A stretch of DNA of 21,223 nucleotides, from assembly GCA_015499985.1 (NCBI GenBank), contig JAAAUF010000550.1:6472-27694 (forward strand), read 5' to 3'. This DNA is from Haplosporangium gracile. Lineage: Eukaryota > Mortierellomycota > Mortierellomycetes > Mortierellales > Mortierellaceae. The notes under the pieces were generated by a model, which was given only the letters and a program-made list of their open reading frames with translations, did no database searches and had not been told where the DNA came from. A program made the position numbers and the translations under genes. Every line of letters starts with the position of its first letter. The stretch's first letter is position 1. Below, one piece after another: positions 1 to 9,391 of this stretch.

Positions 1-47
1 GAGATGTAGATATCGGTGGGTGATGGTGGCGATTGAGTTATTATTAA

Positions 48-53
48 GAGAGT

Positions 54-85
<32 letters not shown>

Positions 86-126
86 AAGAAAGAGTGGGAG
101 AAAGAGAGAGTGAGAGAAGAGAGAGT
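48..126. repeat. Imperfect (GA)n microsatellite
   Basis: The tract is almost pure AG dinucleotides with scattered AAAG, GTG and GGG interruptions. On the minus strand it is a CT tract ending about 50 bases before the window edge, which is where a pyrimidine-rich promoter or leader of an off-edge gene would lie. Confidence 0.9.
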
Positions 127-948
127 GGGGCAAGTGTGAGCGAGTATGGGTATGAGAGGATGAGTATGAGAGTAAGAGTGGTATGTAAGTGGCGGCAAAA
201 AGTGTGAGACTGAGGATGGTCCAAAAGAAGAAGAGGGGAGTGATGCAATGAATAAGAAGAGAGTGGGGGTGTATGTATGTATGTGTGTGTGGATGATGGT
301 ATGGATGATGATGAGAAGAAGAGAAGAACAGTAAAAGTGAAAAATGAAAAAGGAAAGGAAAGAGTGTGAAAAGTGAAGGGGAAGAAGAAAACAAACAAAT
401 GAAAAAAAAAAAGTCCAAAGGGGCGTGTGAGAAAAACAAATTTGGGAAGAACAACATAGGGAGGAAACAGCTGGACAATTGGCTTTTCTTTTCTTTTTTC
501 ATACACGCGGACAGCCACAAGATACAAACACATACATTTACCCATAAAGACGCACCGTAACAGGAATAGAGAAGAACAAAAAAACTTTGTTTGCATTACA
601 TTACTCTGCCTTACTTTTTATTTCAATCGATCGGAAGGGGGGTCATTGAAGGCACAACTAAGGCAATTGAGACTTGGAAGAAGGAGGCGCATTGAATGTA
701 TTGAAGGAGTGACGGAGGGACAGTAAGCGACGATGAAGGAGGATAGAATAATAAAGGATATGCAATGAATGATCCTGGTGACGAATTCATATGGAACAAG
801 CAAGGGTACATAAGAAAAAAAAAGGGCAAGGGGAAAGGAAGGAGGGAATTTGATGATACCGAGCAAGAGGACAAAGAAGCCATTTGGATACCGAGGGTGT
901 TCTTGTTCATGCAAAAAAATCTATTCAACAACAACCGCCACATGGATT

Positions 949-972
949 CACACACACACACACACACACACA
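949..972. repeat. (CA)12 microsatellite
   Basis: Twelve uninterrupted CA dinucleotides in non-coding DNA. It is likely length-polymorphic between strains. Confidence 0.95.
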
Positions 973-2567
973 AAGTTAGGGCTACATGACAACAACGAGG
1001 GGAAAGAAAGGTACCTCAGGAGAAGTAGAGAGAACTGGATTGGATGGATAGACCCGTTGGTCATGATGATGATTACGATCATAGGTACGACTCGTTACTA
1101 CCTGCTTGCAAGCCAAACAAACAAACAGCACTTTGAGCTGAAGACTAAACTCAAACAACGTCAATTGGAGGCTATCCAGCAAGAGCAAGGCAGAGCAACA
1201 AAGTCAGGTCTGCCCAGGCCCAAATATAACATTCGCTCATACTTTCATTCGAGTTTAGCTTGCACGCATACAAAAGTAAATAACAATAGCAATGAAAAAA
1301 GTAAACAAAGTAACGAGGGCGCAAAGATAAGAGCGAATTAGTGAGTGAAAGGAAACTGGGCTTGTGAACAAGGACTTCCATCTTTGTCAACTCTCATGGT
1401 TTTTCTCAACCCGCCCTCTTCATCATACCTCGCACCCTATAATGAGAGGTGACGATGATGATGAGGCAATTTAAATAAGGGAAAGGGAGATTGTGCAATT
1501 TCTCCCCCAGAAAAAGAATGGGTCCAATCCACGTCCCGAGGAGTATCAAACAATAGGAGGCAAAGGTGGTTGAAAAAGGGGTGGAAGGGAGAAAAAAAAA
1601 GGGCCATCTGCGCTTTTTTTTCCATTCTTGAACAAAAGAACAAAACACTAGAGAAGGGCGGCGTCAAATTTAGAGAAAGAGACAAATGGATTAAGGATGG
1701 CATATATCCATCCACATTCATGCTTGCTTGTGTTGCTCTGACTCTAGAGCGAAGGAAGGAGTACCCCTGTCCACATCCATATCCATATCTGGTCACCTTT
1801 CATTAGTAGTGAGCCCATGCTAGTCCACATACACAGTGCGCTACCAACACAATAGCAGACGCTAGGTATATGCCCTTGGTTGGTTGAAAAAGTGGGCTTG
1901 AATGTCCCTGCTAAGCAAAGAGCATGCATGAAAGACTTGTTTAAACATATAGACTCCCAGGTGCGGGTAAGATGATTGAAGGACCATGCTATGTAAAACT
2001 CACGAGGCGCAAACTAACTATCCTCTTTTTCTTTTCTTCGTACCTTCAAATGCAGTGTTAAGTTGTCGATAGCTTGTCAACAAACAAAAAGCAGAAAACG
2101 AAACACAAAGCAAGAATGGAGAAAAGTGACCCCGCTGGACAACCAAGACCATCTCTGACGAACACAAAGCTTTTTTTTTTTTGTCTTCCTTCCTTTTTTT
2201 GTTCTTATGAAAAGATGCATAGATGGATGGGAGAATTGGGTCTGTAACAGTGCGGCAGTGATCGACTTACGGCGATGGTCTGCAAAATAACTGCGAGCAA
2301 GGCATGAGAAACTAAAGATCACTTGGAAGAACAAAAAGGAAAAACATTGCAGAACTCTCGTTTTGAACCATTGCTTTTCCCCCGAGGAACTATTTCTCAC
2401 ATCAGCTAGACATGCATCCAACGTTTTTAGAGGTAGTGGCTTTAACACTGTGTGGCGTTTGTCATATCATCGTGCTGTGCGCTGTGTATTATGCAGAAAA
2501 TGATGTATGATGCACATGGAAGGAGGGACGACGGTCTACAGTAATCTAATGAAAAAGACAGCACCTC

Positions 2568-4183
2568 CTACATGTCATGGATCCACTGCCCGACAAGGAG
2601 ACCCATAGCTTCGCCATGGCCCAAGACAAAAGCATGGACCATTCCCTGTTCACACAACAGACTCTTACACTGCGGAAACTCCTTTTGCATCTCATAATAA
2701 TTCTCAATCGGACTCCACTCATCCGTCTTTCCATAATAGAACACAAACTTGTCGGTGTGTTGTTTGATGGTTTCCTTGTCCATGACCTTGATGGCCTCCA
2801 TTTCCTGGCCCGCCAGGAAGAGACAGTTCTTGACGACAGAACTGTACAGGAGTTGCTGGGCTGTGACTTGGGCCATATCCGACTCTTGGCCAGTGAAGAG
2901 ACCTACGATGGAGCGCAGGACTGGAGGTGCAGAAAAGATGAAACGGAGTGTGCTGACGGTGCCTCCAACGATTGAGCGGACCGATGGCTTGAACAAGTTC
3001 TATTGATAATGGTCATTCATTGTCCAAGAGCAGTTAAGAAACAGCCAAGCAACGTCGTTGTTCCCCACGAAAAAAAAAAAGAGATAGAAGAGGTAAATGC
3101 GGTTAGTCAGCGTGAGAGGAATTCACGGCAATCTAAACAGCCGAAAAAATATTTTCGAGTTGCTGGCTGTAGTACGCTGCATTTCCGCGTAAAGGAAGGG
3201 TCCGAACTGCTTAACCGCCCACTGGGTCAATGCGCTCTCTTTTTTGTCGGTCATCTTTTTCATAATCTCAGTTGGGCAGAGTGCCTCTTGCCAATTACCT
3301 GCATCTTGCGGCCATTGGGGGTATCGGCGATCCTGTGGATAGTAGGGAAGAGCGCAAAGACTCGCTCAATGCCATGGTTGGGACGAGCCTTGAGGACACG
3401 AAGCGCCAACCAGGATCCCATCGAATGTCCCGCCAGGATGAATCGAGTTCCAGCGGGGTATTGTTCCCTGAGTCGATCCAGAATTGCAATCTTGCTTTCG
3501 ACCTGTTCTTCGAGAGTGTACATTCTTGAGGTGTCTGTGACATGGTCTCCCGCCGAGTGGCCCAAATGCGATGCTACAATCGAAGGATCAATTGACTGTC
3601 AGGAATTCACCGTTTTGGAATTTACCAGTTTTCAGTTCTCTTCCATTGAACAGCGAAGACAATAGAGGAAGGATGCAGGGGGATCGATATCCGATTCTAA
3701 ACGGTACTGAAATCTCCAACTTCTGGATAATTAATTGTGTTTTTGTAAACATACCTCCAAAGATGTCAATCTTGCCATCGCATTTATCGTGAACAGTCTG
3801 AAGGAAGGGGATGTAGTAGTCAATCAGACCAGGATTACCTATTAGCATTTGCCCAGGTATGATTCAATTGATTAAGTAGAAAGGAAGTAATGACAACAAT
3901 GTTAGAGATCATGAGTGCAACAACCTAAGAAACGGCGGATATAGTGGTAAACCGATCAATTGAATAAGGATAACATGTCTGTTCTCTTTCGTATTTTACC
4001 AGGGATCATGAAGAGGACAGTATGGATGGGTTGATCGGTGCCTTTGGAAGTCTTTGTGATAAGCTGACCCTTGGCGGGCCACCAGAGAGTAGGGACGTTC
4101 TCGCCCTGGACATTCCAGACCGCACGGACGGGGCTCTTGAAGAGTGTTGCCGGGTTGACAGGTGTTGTTGATGTCGAGGTCAT
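2568..4183 (-). CDS. LDAH: LDAH-like lipid droplet-associated serine hydrolase
   Basis: Family role: alpha/beta hydrolase on lipid droplets linked to sterol-ester or neutral-lipid turnover. The exact substrate is debated. The minus-strand exons are 4183-4000, 3838-3755, 3573-3299 and 2999-2568, all GT-AG, joining to 324 aa, close to the roughly 325 aa of animal LDAH. Family motifs run in order: PGNPGL (61-66), ASHLGH (90-95), nucleophile elbow GHSMG with Ser140, FPTIHRIADTPNGR (165-178), GQEMEAIK (245-252), then FYYGKTDEW with Asp274 and the VHAF His303. These complete a Ser-Asp-His triad. The introns are 161, 181 and 299 nt. The start ATG at 4183 gives an N-terminus of normal length. An in-frame ATG at 4270 would add 29 basic residues. 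The gene is divergent from the 5-phosphatase gene. The family assignment is firm; the lipid-droplet location is inferred from homologs. Confidence 0.93.
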
Positions 4184-4802
4184 GAGTTTACGAAGTGGGA
4201 GACGAAGAGTGGAGAAGGGGTGAATGGGGCGATGGGGTTGTGGTCTTATGAAGAAGAGGCGGATGAGCATGCACCGATTAGGGAAGAAGGTGAGGGTGAA
4301 TGAGTGGCCGACACAGTAAGAGTGGAGAGAAGAGTGAAGGAGAGAAAAGAAAAGAAGGTGATAGGGTTGAACGAGGGGTAGGAAGTATGAAGTATTAAGT
4401 ATGAGGTATGAAAGGGAAAAATAGACAAGCACACAAGTATGTTTGCATGTCGGTAACGAATACAAGGCGCACAGAACGAGTCCAGCCCTCACTGTAAATA
4501 AGCCCCCTCTTTCCCGACATACATGTACTGTGACGGTCTGTACCTTGTTTTTCGCTGTCAGAAAATCAGGGGCTGCAAGTGATGGTCACCCTGCCTCTGG
4601 CCTTGCTCTTGATTACTGTCTGCCCGCCCACACGCTCAGACAACGTGAACGACCTCTTGGTTGTTCGTCATTCCAGCATGACCCTTTTCTCTTCTTCTTC
4701 CTCATTCCTAATCTACTTTGTTCACTTTTTTCCCTCTTCCTACTCCATCCACACTCTTCACATTCCACCCTTCTTCCCCCCTTCCTCTAGCCCTCTCTGC
4801 CA
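4184..4802. promoter_or_regulatory. Divergent promoter region between LDAH and 5-phosphatase
   Basis: These 619 bases separate the divergent ATGs at 4183 (-) and 4803 (+), so they must hold both promoters and leaders. The right half (about 4674-4800) is CT-rich on the + strand, ending TTCCTCTAG at 4782-4790, 12 bases before the ATG. That could be a leader intron acceptor or simply a pyrimidine-rich leader. The left part is CT-rich on the minus strand. No clear TATA box was seen for either gene. Confidence 0.6.
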
Positions 4803-7800
4803 ATGGAGACATGGGTGTCGCCTATCACAAAGTGGCTCCTCACCTCAACCGCAGTCACCACCTCCGCCGATTCAACAGCTCCTTCCCCTTCTTCTACTTC
4901 CTCCGCCTCTTCCTCCTCCACAACCACCGACCCAACAACATCAACAACCGCGCCAACAGCGACATACCCCGACCCGACTGTCGCACTCCTACTCTCTCAA
5001 CCACAATTGATCCCCGCCACTTCTGCTCTCAGATCCCCTTCATTGATAACAGATCTCCATTCCAATGACAACGATAACGGCAAAAGCACCAGCCTTGGCG
5101 AAGTAGGACAGGAACAAGGGCAGGGACATGTGGATGTGAACCCTTGCTTCTTGAAGGAGACACAGACACATGCCGGCAAAAGCCATCCGTTCAAGGTATT
5201 GCAAGGAGGAATTTGAGATTGAATTTGTTTCGTGTAGATCAAGCTAGACTGGCTAACGCATTCTTATTGTTGAACCCGAACAACCGGACTTTGGGTTCTG
5301 TTTGTTACTTCATTTTTTTCTGTAGGTGACGACTGTGGTGAAGACAATCTTGGGTACATCGTCATCGCCCCTGTCTCCTCCAGTAATATCGCCCAAAAAC
5401 GAGGGTAGTGTAGGCGGCTCGACTCTTCTCGCCAATACCATCGATGCAACCCAGCAGCAGCAGCAACAGCGCGTCGTCTTTTCCAACCCGCAGGAACTAC
5501 CCTCTATTCACCCGTTGGCAAACGAGGAATCATTATCTCACACTGTCCAACACACCCGTCCTCATACAAGTGGTCACCAACATGAACACGAACATGAATA
5601 CAAACACCATGATCATCACCCACACCAGCACCAGCACACAGACTCGGACTCAACCGAATTGGTCGAAACCGACAGCCTTGGTACCCGTCGAATCAATTTC
5701 CGTGGCATTTTTCGGGCGATCCAATGGGTGCTCAGCGGGCCCAAGACAAATGAAGTTCGCAAGGTTGCGACAAACGATTTCACTTGCACGTCAGACAAGG
5801 ACCAGGACAGTGACGATTCTTCGCAGGAGATCCGCGCCAAGCAGCACAGGAGGAGGAAACGACGTCAGTCGGCAAATTCGTTGCCGGCCATCCCACCGAG
5901 ACCCACGATCAGTAAAACGAGACTAAAGGTCTTTGTCGGTACTTGGAACATGATGGGTCAGATGCCTAATATTCAGGATGGGTTGACGGGATTCCTTGAT
6001 GTTGAACAACAGCAGGAGCAACAGCGCTACCAGCACCAGTCCCAGCAATCCTCATTGGACCCCAGTTTAAGCTCTAGTCCAAGTCCGATCCCCAGCTCCA
6101 CCCCCAGCTCCACCCCTAGCTCCACCCCTAGTTCAACCCCACCACACTTGGAGAAGCCATTACCTCAGCCACCACATCCTGCAACATACCCTCTGGATCA
6201 AGTTTTGACGAGTTCAGGATTGCTTGCTCCAGGACCCATCTCTACTGCCCACTCAAACCGATCAACGACAGAATTCATCGTCAGTACATTAACACCCTCA
6301 CCCTCACAACAGTCCGCTGTCGACTCTGAGGTTCCAGCACCACACAAGTCCAAAAAGCGGCGAACAAGTGACCTATTGAAACGAATCCGAAATCCGCACC
6401 ATGACTCTCGCGCAGACCTGTCTTCGACACCCTCTAGCAGCAACGGGCGACGAGTGCCAGATATCACCTCAGCCTCTGGCTCTGCACCTGGTATCCTGAA
6501 GGAGCCATTCCTGGAGATGAACACAAAGGCGCCATATCATATTATTGCCATCAACACACAGGAGTGCGAGCGAGAGATTCGCGAGGCTGTGCTATTTCCT
6601 TCGAAGAACGCGTGGGAAAGGCATCTCCAGGCAGCATTAGGGCCGGACTATGTCATGATCAAGACCGAAACCATGGCTGCACTTCACATCGCACTCTTTA
6701 TCTGGAAACCCATTGAGGACCTAGTCAGTGGTAATTCACTCAACTTTATCACGTTACTGGTGATTGTTAACATTAAGTGCCCATATCTAACTCTGGCTCT
6801 CATTAAAATATAGCGGTCGACTCGTCAACGGTGGCAACAGGAATCGGAGGAATTGTGGGAAACAAAGGAGCTGTCGCCATCTCTATCTACCTTGGAAGCA
6901 CATCCCTGCTGTTCGTCAATGCACACCTCACAGGTGAGAACGCTTGGGCCTCATTTGTTTCATGTGCATTTAAAAAAGCTGCATGTTTTACTCACCTGCA
7001 TTTTTGTTCAACATTCCTGAACTAAGCCCACCAGGGCAACACGCAGGCACGGAACAGCGACTACAAAAGGATCATTCAAGAACTGCACCTCAACGAAGCA
7101 CCTAAGCGACAGGCGCGAGGGTGGCATTTCAAAGGCGATATGAAACTTCGACGACACTACAATTACCCTCCCGTCTACCATCCAAAACCAGGAGTCAGCA
7201 GCAACAATGGCAACAATGGTAAAGTGAAAGCGAGTAGTACCACCAACCTACTCGATTCAAATCGATCACAAGCAGCAAAGGCAGCATCGGCTAGTGCTAT
7301 TAGTCTTGTCCACCCACAGCAACTTCAGACAAAGGGTCCACAGCCCCTACAACAGGAGCTTTGCTTGGATGTGACGGATCAGTTTGATTATACCTTTTGG
7401 GCAGGAGATTTGAATTATCGCGTGGATTTGTCTCGAGAGAAGGCGGATGAGTGTCTCCAGAAGGGCGATCTTGAGGTAACACCACTGACTCTTCATCCTT
7501 CAGTATCTTGGGTGTCACAAGGTGATGACGATGAAAGAAAATAACGTGTTAATGTTTCGTTACTTCCTGTAGACAATGCTGGCGCATGATCAGCTTTCGA
7601 TCCAGAAGGCAGCGGGCGCAATCTTTGATGGGTTCATGGAGGCGCCGATAAAGTTTAAACCGACCTACAAGTTTGACCCACTCCTCCTCATTCCTACCGA
7701 TACTAACAACCGACCCCTTCGACGAAACTGGACAAGGACATTACAAGGACGACCACTTTCGATGCTGCATTTGCATGAACCTGAGGCGCCTATTCCTCCG

Positions 7801-9174
7801 CCTGTTTCTGCACCTACGGGATCGGTGCTTTATAGGATGGAGAATTCGAAATCTTGTCCGACGCTGTTACTGGATGAAAATGGACATGGACTGGCGGTGG
7901 GGTTGCAGAGCGATGATGGTAGTAGCCATGACCGGTTATTTGAATCTGACACCGAGGAGAGTTGGAGTGCGAGCGGCGAGCGACGGCACCGCCGCCTTGG
8001 TCGCGGGTTGTCGGTTTCAAGAGCCATCCGGTCTGTACGTCGTAGTCGATCTGCCGCTTTGGAAGCGATCCAGACGACTACAACAAACAGCAGTCTGCAC
8101 CAATGGCCCCCCTCAAATGATTTGGCGTTGAGTGACGGACGTGCTCAGGATGTTTTAGTGGGGTTACAGAGCTCGCTGTCGGCTACCAGTCTTCCTTGCG
8201 AGTCGATTATTCAGGACCAAGGTCGGAGGGATAACGAGGATGTTGCGATGGTGGACAGTCCTGTGCGGATTCAGACTCTGGCGTTGGATCAGGCGCTTCA
8301 GGATGAAGCTATCTCTGTTGCGGCTTCGAGGAATGGCGCCGATGCGATCTCTAGTCAAGGTGGGCCGCTTGCGAAGGAACAAAAGCAACAACTATTGACG
8401 CTAAAGCAGGAACGACAAAGGCTGTTGCAGATGGTGCGATATGACTCGAGTAGCAAGCAGAGGATCCCATCTTGGACGGACCGGATTCTGTGGAAAGCGA
8501 CGGGAGGAAACTTTTATTTACCCGCCGAGATTGGAGATGATACCCGGAGCGAGAATGGGAATGTTGGAGGAGGTGGTAGAGGCAATAGAGGGTGGAGTCT
8601 TTTGAGAAAATCACGGTCGCGCATCATTGCCGATGGGGCGGGGTCACCCAAGCCCCCGAGAGCTGGTGAGGAGGATATCAGTGGTGCACCTGGAGAATCA
8701 TCATCACCAAATGGGCTCATGATGAAGTTGAGCAAGAAGAAGGCCAAGGATCCTTCGGCTGCCGGTGGAGAAGGCGGTGGCGGGAAGATGAGTCTGTTAG
8801 AGAGTCTACGGATGGAGTTTCGTTCAGTCACGTCTCGATCGTCACATCGCGGTGGGAACGCGGAAGGAACCTCGAGATCTTCTTCCCAGCAGGTAGCGGC
8901 ACAGGCCGCACCACCATTGATGTCAGAAGATGACGAGAACCGAGCGGCGGTGCTTGTGAAGCAGTACACGGCACATCACGATATCGGATTGTTCTCGGAT
9001 CATCGGCCTGTCACGGCGGTGTTTGCGGTGCGGTTTGATTGGAAGTTGACAGATCGTGGTGGTGTCCTTGGGAGTGGTGGTGGTGAGATGGGAAATGGGC
9101 TTTTCTTGACAAAGTCGCATCGGACAGCGGGAAATCGATGGGGTCCGCTTGATAAAGTCCTTGAGAGGATGTAG
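4803..9174 (+). CDS. Inositol polyphosphate 5-phosphatase (IPPc domain)
   Basis: The family removes the 5-phosphate from phosphoinositides such as PI(4,5)P2 or soluble inositol phosphates, with Mg2+ in an exonuclease-III-like fold. The exons are 4803-5195, 5326-6730, 6814-6933, 7027-7475 and 7573-9174, giving 1322 aa. Core motifs in order: FVGTWNM (334-340), AINTQEC with metal-binding Glu544, TGIGGIVGNKG (608-618), VNAHLTAHQGN (across the exon 3/4 join), WAGDLNYR (764-771), RIPSWTDRILW (1086-1096) and SDHRPV with Asp1265/His1266. An in-frame TAG lies 12 bases before the ATG, supporting the start. The N-terminus is Ser/Thr-rich, followed by poly-Gln and a His-rich tract. Disordered insertions of about 180 and 250 residues split the catalytic core. 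No SAC, SH2, ASH/RhoGAP or membrane segment was recognised, so the subtype is undecided. Confidence 0.93.
6091..6139 (+). repeat. 12-bp tandem repeat encoding STPS units
   Basis: About four copies of a CCCAGCTCCACC-like 12-mer lie within exon 2 of the 5-phosphatase gene and encode a Ser-Thr-Pro-Ser array. The repeat sits in the first disordered insertion, and its unit length preserves frame, so copy-number changes would be tolerated. Confidence 0.85.
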
Positions 9175-9391
9175 ACACCTTAGACCGTTTTTTGATAAAC
9201 CTGGACCGTGCCTGAAAGAGGGCGTGAAATGACGTTTTTGATCGATAAACCCTTAAGCGGTTTTCTCGTGGGACCTTTTTTTCTTTTCTCTCGTTTTTTG
9301 TGATCAACACAAGAGAACAAGAGACCATTCCTTGACTCCCCTTTTTTTGTTCATTCACACCTACTTGTTCCCACTCTCCCTCTCAAAGAGC
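9175..9391 (+). other. Short tandem intergenic spacer (3' end and promoter)
   Basis: Only 217 bases separate the 5-phosphatase stop from the pinin start on the same strand, so both the 3' processing signal and the next promoter must fit here. No canonical AATAAA was found. GATAAA-type variants occur near 9194 and 9243, followed by T-rich blocks. The stretch before 9392 is pyrimidine-rich, as in other leaders in this window. Confidence 0.5.

Larger units (their letters stand above)
1..2567. other. Non-coding, purine-rich flank; no gene seen
   Basis: I see no convincing gene here; the open frames are low-complexity or lack any family motif. The + strand is strongly purine-rich in the first 1000 bases, so the minus strand is CT-rich, like the leaders seen upstream of other genes in this window. 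The stretch most likely holds the 3' flank of the minus-strand LDAH gene and then the promoter and leader of another minus-strand gene starting beyond the left edge. It contains a GA tract, a short TATG/TG tract near 271-291, a (CA)12 tract and T/A homopolymers near 2170. The off-edge gene is inference. Confidence 0.55.

Noticed and set aside
44..520. 158-codon minus-strand open frame at the left edge
   Set aside because: It is almost entirely Ser/Leu/Phe/His from the CT-rich repeat; simple-sequence artefact.
3003..3665. 220-codon + strand open frame over the LDAH gene
   Set aside because: It overlaps LDAH exon 3 and intron 3 on the opposite strand and has no family signature, while the minus strand gives a complete hydrolase.
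8514..8969. 151-codon minus-strand open frame inside the 5-phosphatase
   Set aside because: It is antisense to the low-complexity Ser/Gly-rich insertion, with Pro/Ser-rich composition and no motif.
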